Below are positions 44,109 through 54,794 of a stretch of 64,000 nucleotides of DNA, in pieces. Source of the DNA: Microdochium bolleyi (lineage: Eukaryota > Ascomycota > Sordariomycetes > Xylariales > Microdochiaceae); NCBI GenBank assembly GCA_001566295.1, contig KQ964289.1, positions 1 to 64,000 of the forward strand, given 5' to 3'. The position numbers and the translations under genes are program-made. The notes under the pieces were generated by a model. It had not been told where the DNA came from, ran no database searches, and worked only from the letters and a program-made list of their open reading frames with translations. Within the stretch, counting starts at the first letter, position 1. Each line of letters opens with the position of its first letter.

Positions 44109-46124
44109 ATGGAGTCTTCGCTAAAGCCATACGAGGCCATCGCTGCACAGAAGAAAGCCGAGCAATGGAGCAGGATCCCGGAACACTGGCGGATCCCCGC
44201 TGACCGTCTGCCAGGCCCGGGCCTCCTGAATGTCATGGACGTCCCTCTGACCTGTGGCGTTCTCGACGAAGTGGAAATCGCAATCACCTCGGACTTTGAC
44301 GCCACTGCACTGCTGGAGGAGCTCAAGAATGGGAGACTCTCCGCCGAGCAGGTGTCTGTTGCGTTCTGCAAGAGAGCGGCTGTCGCACATCATCTGGTGA
44401 GTCTATGATACTTTTCAAGTCGTCCTATCGAGATCTCTTCCTTTTCCATGAACCCCTGCCGTAGAAAAAAGAATGAGGGAGGGGTGATACAGAGTCCTTG
44501 AATATCTTCCGCCACTAATCGATAACATAAGACAAACTGCCTGACCGAGATATTCTTCACCACGGCCATCGCGCGCGCAAAGCATCTCGACACCGACCGC
44601 CGCCTCAACCCGCAGAAGCCCCTCCCGCCACTCTTCGGCCTCCCCGTCTCCCTCAAGGACTCCTTCGCCGTCGAGGGCCACGACACGACCACAGGCCTCG
44701 CGTGCTTCGCCGGCCAGCCCGCCGGCTCCCCCCCCGCCGCGCTCGCGCGCATGCTGCTCGACCTCGGCGCCGTGCTGTACTGCAAGACCAACCTCCCGCA
44801 GAGCATCCTCACGGGGGATAGCCACAACCACGTGTTTGGGCGGACGCTGAACCCGCGGAGCTGCACTGACTGTCCAGCCGGGCTGACGGCGGGCGGGAGC
44901 ACCGGCGGCGAGGGCGCGCTGCTGGCCCTCCGGGGCAGCGTGCTCGGCGTGGGCACGGACGTCGCGGGCTCGATCCGCGTGCCAGCCGTGTGCAACGGGG
45001 TGTATGGGTTCCGGGCGAGCGTTGGGGTCGTGCCGCATGGAGGTGTGCGGGATCTGCAGCCCGAGGGATTGATGGTGGGGAGTATCGTGTCGACCGCGGG
45101 GCCGATGGCGACGAGCCTGAGGGATATCGAGATGTTTATGAGGGTCGTCATGCAGGCTGGCGGGTGGCGATGGGATCCCACTGCGGTGTGCGTGCCGTGG
45201 ATCGGTGGCGGCAGGGGCGTTGACGACGGCACTAAGGAGGAGGAGGCGCTGTCCGTGGATATTAAGGAGAATCAGGGCAGGAAGAAGAAGTTGAGGATCG
45301 GTGTTGCTCTCGACGACGGACTTTTCACGCCCACGCCGCCTGTCAGGAGGGGGCTGCAGATGGTGGTGGACAAGCTGGTCCAGCACCCGGAAGACGTGGA
45401 GGTGATCCCGATCATTCTGCCAGAGGTCGGGGTGGTGTACGGCGAAGTGATCAAGTATCTCACGCTCTGCGGAGGGCAGGTGCGTGAAAAAAACACTCCC
45501 TTCACACGATACACGTCCTGGCCATCACGAACTGACACTAAACATCAGCACTACCTCGACCTCTTTGCCCGCACCGGTGAGCCCGCCATCCCGTCCCTCG
45601 CCAACACAGGCGTGCTCTCGATCCCCACGACGACCGAGACCAGCGTGCTATGGGCCATGAACGCCACGCGGGCCGAGATCAGCGCAGCCTACCACCGGCT
45701 GTTCGTCACCACCAACGACCTCGACGCCATTCTCATGCCGCCCGCGCCGCACACGGCGGTCCCGCACGACGCCTGGAGCAGGCCCGCGTACACGTGCATC
45801 TGGAACTACGTCGACTACCCGGCGCTCGTGATGCCCGTGGACAAGGTGCGGGTCGGGGTCGACGAGGCTGACGATGTGGGGAATGCAAAGTATGGGCAGG
45901 CGGACGAGGAGATGTACAAGCTTTGTAAGTCGTGTTCTGCTCCTCATGTTTGCTTGATGTGTGCCAAGTGTTTCCGCTGACGATGTTGTGGGATGGCAGA
46001 CACTGGCCCGGAAGCGTACGAGGACGCACCGATCTGCGTGCAGCTCGTCGGGTACAAGCAGAGGGACGAGGCGCTGCTTAGGGTTGCTGCGGTGGTGGAG
46101 GGCATTGTCAACAAGGCTGACTGA
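44109..46124 (+). CDS. Amidase (amidase-signature family)
   Basis: Exons 44109-44396, 44532-45479, 45549-45924, 46000-46124; 578 aa. Hydrolyses carboxamides with a Ser-cisSer-Lys triad. Visible: catalytic Lys in GLPVSLKDSF, cis-Ser in LTAGGSTGGEGALLALRGS, nucleophile Ser in VGTDVAGSIRVPAVCNG. N-terminal helices (MESSLKPYEAIAAQKKAEQW) and the C-terminal block YEDAPICVQLVGYKQRDEALL match general fungal amidases. No signal peptide: cytosolic. Intron 2 (45480-45548) is 69 bp and in frame, so an unspliced read-through would add 23 residues. Convergent with the Zn2Cys6 regulator, 3' ends 124 bp apart. Substrate unknown (acetamidase, indoleacetamide or fatty-amide types are all possible). Confidence 0.92.
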
Positions 46125-46248
46125 TGAGTGGTTGTAACTCGGTATCAACATATTCCGTATCAAAGATGCCGTCAAAAATATGGAACAATGGAGTTGACAT
46201 AAATCATCTTGTCTATGATACACAGTCTTGAGCACGCCATCACCGCGA

Positions 46249-47859
46249 CTAGACAGAGACTGTGATGCTCAAGTCCCGCTGGATAGAATCCACCACGGGG
46301 CACGGCTTGTGCACAGAGTCGAACCACCGCAGCCCAACCGGAGTCGCATCCCGCTCCTGCCAGATCTTCTCGAGGAACTGCCGCACCGCGGCCTTGAGCG
46401 CCGGCGCGTACCGGTCGACCTGCTCGTCGAGTGCCCGGAGGGTCATCTCCCTTGCACCACCACCACCACTCCCGCTCCTCGTATCATGCCGGTCGTCCGT
46501 GACCTCCACCGCGGCGATGATGAAAGGCATCGTGACGAACTGCATCCGCTGCCCACCTGTCACCGTGTACGCCGTGTCCAGCTCGACCAGGATCTCGCGG
46601 GACCACGCCGTCGCGAGCCGGTCGTGGTGGTAGTCGCCGAAGGGGTGCCGCAGGCGGTGCGCCATCAGCAGCACGCCGAGGCGGTACAGCCGGGCCTGGG
46701 CCAGGAGGTGGATGACCTGTGATGTCGTGATGAGCGCGGATCCTCGCTGTCGAGCGTGGACCAGCTGGCCGAGGTCAGGCGGCCGCCAGGACTCGGCGGC
46801 GTAGTGGATGGTGCTGAGCTGGTCGTGCAGGGTCGAGACGACGCCCTGGTCGGAAGCGTCGAGCAGAAGGTTGCTGAGGGTGCAGAGGCGGTGGTACAGC
46901 GGAAGCAGAGGCGTGCACAGGCCGAGATGGGCGTCGATGGTAGCACCTCCAGGGTTTGCGGATGATGTTGCCGAGCTGGAAGTTGAAAAGTGTGATAGCC
47001 CGCTCAGTGATATCGGTTCAGTCCTGTTAAGTAGGCAGTCCATGATCTCAAGCATCACAAGGAAGCTCTCGCCCGGCGTGGCTGTTGCTGTTGTCGACCC
47101 TGTGATGCTCTGGTCTCTGGCATGGTTCAAGTCGCCGCGTTCTTCCAGTACCATGGTGGAGTTTGGAGCTATCGAGTTGGCCGTGCCAAGGCAGTATCGA
47201 GAGACCTTGAACACACCCATGCCGACCACAGAGTATATCGTGAAGACAAGCAAGCCGCCCAGGAAGTGGCACATGGCCACGTCGGCATGACTCCTAATGC
47301 GAAGCGCGCGGAACGAGCTCATGGCTCGAGATATGTAGCCTAGTGTCAACGATGTGTCCCACTGCTGTACTGTGGAGGCGAGCGCGAGAAGGACCTCTTT
47401 TGTCAAGACCGATGCGATGGGAGAATGCGCTTGCATCCGGAGCAGTTCCGACGGCAACTCGTCTGTCGTAGCTGACCGGCTCATGTAGCCACATAAGCAT
47501 CCTGGTTGGCCCAACACGGATTCAAGGAGCTGCGTCTCCAGCAGGCTGAGTCCTGGTAGCGAGGCCACGAGTGTATGGACGTCTGCAGCTGATCTGGCGT
47601 CGAACTGAGCTTCTGCGGAGGCCTCGGACTTCTTGGTCGATGGCAAACTGCGGTCGCGGTGCGGTCCGGAGGACCTCGTCTCGGAGTGTTGTCGCCTCCT
47701 CCTGCCGACGAGTCGCACCGGGCGGACCGTCGCACACGCCAGGTCGAGCCTGGCACATCGTTCACAGCGAGCCGAGGTCGTCGGCCGCTGGCAGCGCTCT
47801 TTCAGCTCGTAGCATCGGTCGCAGGCCGTTCTGAGCCTCGGGTCTCGCTTATTTCCCAT
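46249..47859 (-). CDS. Zn2Cys6 transcription factor
   Basis: 536 aa, single exon. Binuclear zinc cluster at residues 13-42: CDRCYELKERC, then C-x2-C-x6-C (CERCARLDLAC). Next comes a basic linker (RRRRQ), then a mostly helical middle region like the regulatory domain of fungal Zn cluster regulators (CPLLPLYHRL-type helices). The short loop and style (ELKERCQR, PGLSLLETQLLESVLGQPGC) resemble AflR/secondary-metabolism-type regulators, but no cluster core enzyme is in the window. Start at 47859 is chosen because the zinc cluster follows closely; an in-frame ATG at 47910 would add 17 residues. The neighbouring amidase is an obvious candidate target. Confidence 0.88.
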   Translation of the reverse strand: MGNKRDPRLRTACDRCYELKERCQRPTTSARCERCARLDLACATVRPVRLVGRRRRQHSETRSSGPHRDRSLPSTKKSEASAEAQFDARSAADVHTLVASLPGLSLLETQLLESVLGQPGCLCGYMSRSATTDELPSELLRMQAHSPIASVLTKEVLLALASTVQQWDTSLTLGYISRAMSSFRALRIRSHADVAMCHFLGGLLVFTIYSVVGMGVFKVSRYCLGTANSIAPNSTMVLEERGDLNHARDQSITGSTTATATPGESFLVMLEIMDCLLNRTEPISLSGLSHFSTSSSATSSANPGGATIDAHLGLCTPLLPLYHRLCTLSNLLLDASDQGVVSTLHDQLSTIHYAAESWRPPDLGQLVHARQRGSALITTSQVIHLLAQARLYRLGVLLMAHRLRHPFGDYHHDRLATAWSREILVELDTAYTVTGGQRMQFVTMPFIIAAVEVTDDRHDTRSGSGGGGAREMTLRALDEQVDRYAPALKAAVRQFLEKIWQERDATPVGLRWFDSVHKPCPVVDSIQRDLSITVSV

Positions 47860-48582
47860 ATTGATGCTGGCTGTATGTCGTTGTCGGTCGCTGGAACGAG
47901 CAAGATACATGTAAGCAGGAGCCCGGCTCCAAGTTGTTGAGATGGATTAGGTAATCGTAGACCAGCCTAGCAGGATCGATCCCTTGAAGCTAGGACCGAC
48001 TGACAGTTGTTGAGTGCCTGCGGATTCAGGGGTCCACATAGTGGCCTTTTGCACCCCGTTGTCTGTTCGGGTCTGAGTCTGCGCGGCAACATAGAACTAC
48101 TCTGAGCGTTGGATTTGAAATGAGAAGCTGGAGAGGGAGCTTGGGATTCTACCAGACTGTAGTTTTATACGCAACAATTCTTTGCATGTAGGTGCAGTAT
48201 TTATCAATGCCGCCGACTCAATACGGAATACTTGAGATGTGAGCATTTGAGCATTAAGAACTCCTGCTTGTCCTGAGAAAACGGTCTTCCAGAAATCGTA
48301 TGAATCAGTCCAGCGGACTAGTCGGCAATCCGGCGCAGCGGGTCCTTGGCTGTTGTCATATTTGTCAGAGAACTAATGTGACTGGTGGCGATCTTGTCCT
48401 TGGCAGTGAGCAGACTAAAACATCATGTCGTGTCCTTGTCAGCGCTGCTCGTCCGCGAACACGGCCATCGGATCCCTCTGATGAAGCCCTCCCAACCAGG
48501 AATATCCTCCTTCACATTGGCTTCAAGATCATTCTTCAGGAGCCAGGTCGATCCATAAGAATCACGAGCTGTAACCTGCGCC
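47860..48582. other. Divergent promoter region, 0.7 kb
   Basis: Shared upstream region of the Zn2Cys6 gene (-) and the four-TM protein (+). No supported gene. Confidence 0.5.
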
Positions 48583-49098
48583 ATGGCCAATGCTTCAGGC
48601 GACCATGCACCTCAATCCTCCCCGCACGATCTCGACACCGAGACGCCGTACCGATACCAAGACCTGACCAGGCCCACCAGGGAGGGTGGCATGTCCCCAC
48701 GCGCCATCGTCCTGACCATCTCCTGCATCGACTTCCTGACCATCCTCACACTGGCAGTCAACGCCAACACCCTGAGCACGCTACACTTCTACACCGACGA
48801 GACCGCTGCCCATGTGCACAAGGTCTCGCTCGTCGTCGCGGTGGCCCTGAGCCTGCTTCAGCTCGTCATGCTCTCCAAGACGATGACCGTGCGATCCTTC
48901 AGATCGCAGGCAGGGTACTCGTCGTTCCCCATGCGCATCGCGTGCGGGCTTGCCGGTGTGTTGGCCTGCTACGTTGTTGCCGAGACCCTAATTGCGCGTG
49001 GTCTGGTATCCGACGCCTCGTGGTATTTCCGGGCCTTCGCGACGTGGGCCGTTGTCGCATTCTGGAACGCTTTCAATTCCCAGGTCGGCGGCCATTGA
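48583..49098 (+). CDS. Small four-TM membrane protein of unknown function
   Basis: 171 aa, single exon, ATG 48583. The N-terminal 38 residues are polar; then four hydrophobic helices: AIVLTISCIDFLTILTLAV, KVSLVVAVALSLLQLVML, IACGLAGVLACYVVAETLI and a last one with AFATWAVVAFWNAF. The same end motif (R-x-F-x-T-W-x-V-V-x-F-W) occurs in the protein at 54259-54753, so both probably belong to one family. No function can be assigned. Confidence 0.7.
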   Translation: MANASGDHAPQSSPHDLDTETPYRYQDLTRPTREGGMSPRAIVLTISCIDFLTILTLAVNANTLSTLHFYTDETAAHVHKVSLVVAVALSLLQLVMLSKTMTVRSFRSQAGYSSFPMRIACGLAGVLACYVVAETLIARGLVSDASWYFRAFATWAVVAFWNAFNSQVGGH

Positions 49099-49821
49099 GG
49101 AAGCCTCGCACTGGGGCTCCTGCGTCCGCTGAGGGCATGGACAATAAGGACAACAGTTGCGAATAGAGCCGCTCAGTTACGAGAAGATCTTGTGGCAGCC
49201 TACCCTTGAGAACTTAGGTTGAGTGGTCTGACCCGACCTGTCTTGCACATGACAGAGGATTCAAGCGATCAGGTCAGCACCAACGCTGAAGGGAGTGCAT
49301 GCGGGCAGCTTAGCTGCGTGTGCATCAAAGGAGCCATATAGCGGCGGAGACGAAGTGATAGTGCTACAGTCGTTTAGCTCTGACGTTTAGGAGATATCCC
49401 GGGGCATTCATTGGTTCAGGAAATGCCTACTTCAGGTCATGGCAAAGACAGCATCCTCCTCGCCGAGCCAGACTCTGGTGTTATGATACGCGACGCATAC
49501 AACAACAACATGCGAGCGGATTAATCGCAAAACCCAAAGTTGGTCACATCGAGTGCGCCACAACTGCCTACCTCTGCAGTGAAGCCAAGGTACATATATC
49601 TGCACATGCTTCTACCATCATCGAGCAAGAGGAGCATCAGCATATGTAGATGTCTGATTACCAGTACGAGGCCCGCGGCCAGGCATAAGGGAATTGCTCG
49701 AAAAGAAGTTCAATGCAACGCTCAAGTCAAATCTATCGATGCTGTCCAATACTCTGGTGTCCCACGGTAAACCTATCACACCCTTTCTGCCACGCCATCC
49801 TCCCAGCCGCCTCCGACGACT
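49099..49821. other. Intergenic, 0.7 kb
   Basis: Between convergent four-TM gene (+) and protease (-). No supported gene. Confidence 0.55.
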
Positions 49822-50817
49822 CTAGTTAGGGTTCGCCTTGATCCAGTCAATGAACTGCCCAACGCGGGCGTACACGCCGGGCCGGCCGGGCTTGCCGCAG
49901 CCGTCGCCCCAGGACACGACGCCGAGGACCGTCTTGGTGGCCGGGTCGACGACGGGGCCGCCCGAGTCTCCCTGGCACGTGGCCTTGCCGCCCTCGGGGA
50001 AGCCCGCGCAGAACATCTGCTCTGTCACCTCGGCGCCGTTCCAGATGCCGTACTCGGCCTGGCAGGTCGCGCGGTCCACGATGGGGAGGGTCACCTCCGC
50101 GAGTTGCCGGGGCGAGGTGGTGTTGCCCGAATTGGTGACGCCCCTGCACGAGAAAGAAGAAGATATGTCAGTGATTGTCGGGAGCCGCGTTCAAGAGATA
50201 AAGTAGCAAGAGAATGGGATGTGACTGCGGAACGTACCATCCCATGGCTGTGATCGACGAGCCGACGGCCGGGTCGGAGCCCGCAGCGGCCAGCGTGGCG
50301 TAGGCAATGTCCGTGCCTTCCGCGATCGGGGTGTCCAGGTACCACAGCGCGACGTCGTTGTTCTTGGAGGTCATGCCGTAGTTGCGGTTGACGAGGATCT
50401 TGGAGACGCCTACATCAACGCCGCCTGTTGTCCAGTCCTGTTTTTTGTAACCACAATGATTCGTTAGCACGAGTTCCTCGACTGCGAAGCTTCCGCGTTT
50501 TGAAGGGCTACAGCCCCTGAGCTACTTTATGAGGATGGCAAACATACGAGACTGCCTGCCCGGACACGGGCGTTGGTGACGCTCTGGAAGACGGAGCAGT
50601 GGGCGGCCGTCAGGACCGTGGTGGCGTCGAGCAGGGCGCCGCCGCAGAAGTGCTTGCCGTTGTTGGACAGGCTGACGAGGAACGGGAACTCGCCCTCGCT
50701 GGCGGGCGTGCCGTCCACGATCCGTCTCGAGAGGCTGCCGTCCTGTGTTGTTGGCGCGGCGGCCGAGAGGGCGGGGAGGACCGCCAGGGTCGCGGCGAGC
50801 TTGTAGTTGGGTATCAT
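49822..50817 (-). CDS. Secreted trypsin-fold serine protease (S1) with altered S1 pocket
   Basis: Exons 50817-50548, 50437-50238, 50143-49822; 263 aa. Signal peptide [20 protein letters not shown], a short propeptide ending in SRR, then mature [18 protein letters not shown]. Triad: His of TAAHC, Asp of NNDVALW, Ser of GDSGGPVV. Six Cys pair as in fungal trypsins. The residue six before the catalytic Ser, Asp189 in trypsins, is Ala here ([13 protein letters not shown]), so the typical preference for Lys/Arg is not expected; residues 216 and 226 are Gly (SWGDGC, RPGVY). All splice joins are in frame and fall at usual positions. Confidence 0.92.
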
Positions 50818-53195
50818 GGTGAGAATGGTCGCTTTTGATGAGGGTCGTATTAGTGCGGGCGACGAAGAGCTTGCAGATGGCGACGAGCAATGCGGATGTT
50901 CAATGAGATGCTGTGAGTGATGGCTTGAAATCTGGGCTGGATGAGAAGGTCTGGCGTATTTCACGATTCCGGGGCGCGACGGTAATCAGGATGAATTCCC
51001 ATCAAATTTGACTGCCGGGCAGGCCACCCCCCTGGCGAGACGTCATTTTGATGGCTCGGCTGCTCCACTCGATCAATGCCCAGGGTCTTCACGAGATTTG
51101 TCCCCTGTTTGATACCGCTACGCTAGAGTCAAGTGGGCCAAAGCGTCGTTGGCGTTGCTGGGTATGAGGTCTTGAGTTAGCCAGAAAGAGGCTAATTTGA
51201 AACCTGGTCTCGCGAGATGCACAGGGACACCTCGTATTTAGTGTTTACGTCATTGCCAGCAATCTCTCCCAGACACCCATTCTCGAAGTCCCCTGACAAC
51301 ATCCATCCTGACCACTTTTTCCGTCACGGCTACGATCCCATGACTCGCCGGCCGCCGATCGGCAGTTGTCCCTCCCCGGACACCCGGCGCTGTGGTTGGA
51401 GCTTGGCGGGTCCGAACAGTGTATGCAAGTATCCGCTGGAAGCCACCAAGATCCCGTCACTGGTAACAGTCTTTCTCCGCTGCTCGATACTCGATTTCGA
51501 AAGCGGTACCTTGCCTATGTTGTCAACTCCTCTGCGACGGTCTCGTTTCGCAGTGGGCAACCACCCTAGACACGCGACCAGCCCTGCAGCAACGACATGA
51601 TCCCGATGCCCACGCGTTATCGCAGTCTCAAGGTAGGACTAATCATTTTGATGACAATGTGGAATCTGTAAAGACAGCTGGCGATGTTCGCGGTGATTGC
51701 TGCCAGACTTGAAGCGAATTCGCCTACAGTAAGCCGCGCTGCCCGCACAGAGGAGCTGCTAGGTCTGGTCTACGGATCTCCTCGACGAAGAGGCGCTGTT
51801 TGAGGCCGTCGGAAAGGGAATCTCCCACAGCTTTCGAGATGAAAAGAGGAGGGAATGAAGATAGATGTCGAAAGCAACTGTACTGTTTGACCCCGTGTCC
51901 TTGTGCGGGTATGAAGTCATCACTGGGTCCAATACTTACTGGGACCGCCAGCATGGACCATCGTCACAGCCAAGGTTCTTCGGGACAAGGGACTTGGTAT
52001 ACAGTCGCAGGAGGTCGCTGCTATCCCCAAGTGCAAAGAGAATGTTGATGATGGCGTGCACTATTGGTTGCATGTTCTTGAAATAATCCACCATGGCCGG
52101 CAAGGAGTCACAACGTGAGGCAAGGCACTGGTTCCTGTCTTGGTGGCCGGCAAGATTTCTCGCGGATGATGAAAGAGATTTGTCGAAGAGCAGGACTCAT
52201 GCTGGATTGTCAAGTATTTCAGCCGCTGACGGGGTTGTCTTTGTTGATCATCGAAGAGAATGAAGATCACAAAGATCCCGCTGGTGTTCACTGCGAGACT
52301 CATAGGCACACCGACCTCACTCAACCTGCTCACTCTACAAGCACATGGCGCCGCGCATCTTCCAACAACAGGAGATATCTCGGCAGTGATGGCGGCCATC
52401 ATTTGCTGATTTGACGGTCCATCGAGAAACATGAACAAGACTGTGCCATTTCCTTCAAGAGACCTCCTCAATTGATCGCTGTGCTCTATCAGCATAGTGA
52501 GATGCTCCGCCAGTCTGAAGAAGTTTGAGAAGGACTGACTTTTTTTTCTTGTGTAGTACTGCCATGCACTCCGATTACTGATCGACTGCTTCCTGCCCAC
52601 ATAAACAGCATCCGTCGGCATGGGAAGATGGCAAGCCAAGAGCCGAGGTGCAGGAAACTCGCAAGTCCCGCGCCAACCAGACAATGCGGCTTGCTGAAGA
52701 CCAACAACCGCTGTAATTGGACGGACGTGTGCGCGGCTCGTGACCACATGTGACTGGGCCCCTTAGCCCCTCCGCGCGGGTCGGCATGCAAGAAGTCTGA
52801 CGACTCCCAATTGCATCCCGCCGATCGGCATGGCAAGACCCCGTCCGCAGGCGTTGGGTGTCTCCAGGACAGCTGCGAGGGTTCTCTACGCGACTCTGTG
52901 GCACCATGTGGCAAGGGTTGCAAGTGAGGGGACAATCTACGGATAGCTAGCATCAGGCAGGACCACAACCCCTCCTGAGGTGTGAAGGCGTTCTCGTTGC
53001 CGTTTCGAAGCTCTCCCGTGCTAACTTTCACAAGACATTCTGCCTCCAAAGTCGCTCACCATTCCAGTGATTCTTGGGTATTTGAATAGTGCACCGACCC
53101 TTTTCGTACGTTTGCAACCAACGAGGATAGACATTGCTCACTCTGACCATGTATATTGCCCCAGTCCGTTCCATCACACCATCCTGGCTCTGATC
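50818..53195. other. Divergent intergenic, 2.4 kb
   Basis: Between the protease (-) and PhyH (+) genes. A minus-strand ORF at 52061-52747 (228 codons) has no recognisable domain; I could neither support nor exclude it. No repeats of note. Confidence 0.5.
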
Positions 53196-54017
53196 ATGGC
53201 CTTCGACCTCGAAGCCGCCAAGGCACACCTGAAGGAGCACGGCTGGACCCGAGTCCCCGCGGTGCTCACCAAGCCGGAAGCCGCCGCGGCGCTCGACAAG
53301 CTGTGGGAGGCCAAGCGCAAGGCCGAGGCCCGCGGCGAGGAGACATACCTGTCCTTCCTGGACCCAAACCCGAGTAACGTGCGCGTCTTTTACCTGATGG
53401 AGCTCGACGCCGTGTTCCGGGACCTCATCTCGCACCCCACGGCCATCTCCATGGTCAAGGCCGTGCTGGGCGACAACTTCCTCATCAGCAACTTCACCGC
53501 CAACATTGCGCGCCCGGGGAGCCAGAGCATGGCGCTGCACTCGGACCAGAGCATCGTGTTCCCGGACCCTTGGCAGGACGTGTGGGCGCTCAACGTCATC
53601 TGGTGCTTGAACGACGTGCGCGCCGACAACGGCGCGACGCGGTACATCCCCGGGTCCAACAAGTACGTGTACCGCCGCGAGGTCCCCCCGAACGCGCCCG
53701 AGCTGCTGGTCCCCTTCGAGGCCGACGCCGGGGACATACTCGTCATGGACGGGCGCGTGTGGCATACCTCCGGGAGCAATGTGACGGCTGACGAGGACCG
53801 CGCGCTGCTGTTCGGGTACTACACGGCACCGTTCATGCGGCAGCAGGTCAACTGGACGGCGAAGCTGCCAAAGGAGATCCAAGACGGGCTGAGCGAGGAG
53901 ATGAGAGAGTGGCTGGGGCTGAATCCGGTGGGCAATATCGGCATGACGGGAGATCTGAGGTATCTGTCGCAGCAGTATCCCGAGGAGAAGAAGCCGGGCG
54001 AGGCCGCGGTGGCTTGA
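53196..54017 (+). CDS. Phytanoyl-CoA dioxygenase (PhyH) family Fe(II)/2-oxoglutarate oxygenase
   Basis: 273 aa, single exon, ATG 53196. Jelly-roll oxygenase of the PhyH family. Iron ligands: His and Asp of MALHSDQSIVFPD and distal His of DGRVWHTSG; the 2-oxoglutarate-binding Arg is in DRALLFGYY. Other family blocks: DNGATRYIPGSNKY and AGDILVMDGRVWH. Such fungal enzymes hydroxylate or desaturate metabolites (including secondary metabolites, and some degrade quorum-type signals), but the substrate cannot be read from the sequence. The upstream in-frame codons have no family resemblance. Confidence 0.93.
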   Translation: MAFDLEAAKAHLKEHGWTRVPAVLTKPEAAAALDKLWEAKRKAEARGEETYLSFLDPNPSNVRVFYLMELDAVFRDLISHPTAISMVKAVLGDNFLISNFTANIARPGSQSMALHSDQSIVFPDPWQDVWALNVIWCLNDVRADNGATRYIPGSNKYVYRREVPPNAPELLVPFEADAGDILVMDGRVWHTSGSNVTADEDRALLFGYYTAPFMRQQVNWTAKLPKEIQDGLSEEMREWLGLNPVGNIGMTGDLRYLSQQYPEEKKPGEAAVA

Positions 54018-54258
54018 AGTGCGCGATATGCATGTCACGACAGTGATGTGTTTGATCTGGCAACAGTTGTGGCGCTTGATGGATGCAGAACTGACAGCAG
54101 CGGCGACTTGGCATTGATGATAGTCTCGCCTTCACACAATGAAGTCTCTCAATCAGAGCAAATGTGTATGGTCCCCCAAAAATGACGAACGCCCCGGGAG
54201 GTAGCTACTGCCCACTCTCCGAGTCATGAATATCTCCTCCAGTACTCTCGCTTTCCTG

Positions 54259-54753
54259 TTATTGCAGTGAGACCTGCTGCCTGAAACTGCCCGCCACGGT
54301 GGCGTGCTCGGGCAACCTGATCCTGCCTTCGCCGCCCTCCTCGATCTTCCTCGCCACCCAGCTCGTCACCCGGACCCCAGCCTTCGACGCCGCATCTACA
54401 GCGAACACGGCCCAGAATGTGACGACGCCCCAGGTGACAAACGTGCGCAGGGTCCAGAGATGGACGTACTGCTGCACCAGCCAGTGGACCGCGCTGTAGA
54501 CGACCATCCCCGTGCAGCCGACCACGGTCAAGAGCAGGGAGAGCAGCGCTGCGCTCAGGGCGACCTCGACGGCGAGTGTGGCGGTGTGGATGATGCCGTA
54601 GTGCCGCACGCTCCAGAACCAGTAAATGGAGCGCACGTTGAAGGCCATCGAGATGGGCAGGGCGATGGCGAGCATGAGGATGGCGCCGGCGCGGGTGTAT
54701 GCTGTCGGCTCGCACTCGTCGTGTGGTGTAACGAGGCTCTTGAAGCGATCCAT
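54259..54753 (-). CDS. Small four-TM membrane protein, possible distant paralog of 48583-49098
   Basis: 164 aa, single exon, ATG 54753 (an upstream in-frame region up to 54900 is unlike the family). Four hydrophobic helices follow MDRFKSLVTPHDECEP: GAILMLAIALPISMAFNV, LAVEVALSAALLSLLLTV, VVYSAVHWLVQQYVHLW and FVTWGVVTFWAVFAV. Tail is charged (ARKIEEGGEGRIRLPEH). The VALS and R-x-F-x-T-W-x-V-V-x-F-W motifs match the protein at 48583. Its 5' end has an inverted copy at 55053-55122. Confidence 0.7.
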   Translation of the reverse strand: MDRFKSLVTPHDECEPTAYTRAGAILMLAIALPISMAFNVRSIYWFWSVRHYGIIHTATLAVEVALSAALLSLLLTVVGCTGMVVYSAVHWLVQQYVHLWTLRTFVTWGVVTFWAVFAVDAASKAGVRVTSWVARKIEEGGEGRIRLPEHATVAGSFRQQVSLQ

Positions 54754-54794
54754 TGTATTGATGGGCCGTCGTAGAAGGGTCCGCGACGTGATCG
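54725..54794. repeat. Inverted repeat, copy 1 (start of four-TM gene)
   Basis: 70 bp covering the first 10 codons and about 40 bp of leader of the four-TM gene. Its reverse complement occurs at 55053-55122 with three differences. Confidence 0.9.

Noticed and set aside
52061..52747. 228-codon minus-strand ORF in the protease-PhyH spacer
   Set aside because: No signal peptide, domain or coding-type codon bias that I can see; kept as undecided rather than annotated.
53028..54038. 336-codon minus-strand ORF
   Set aside because: Antisense to the PhyH gene.
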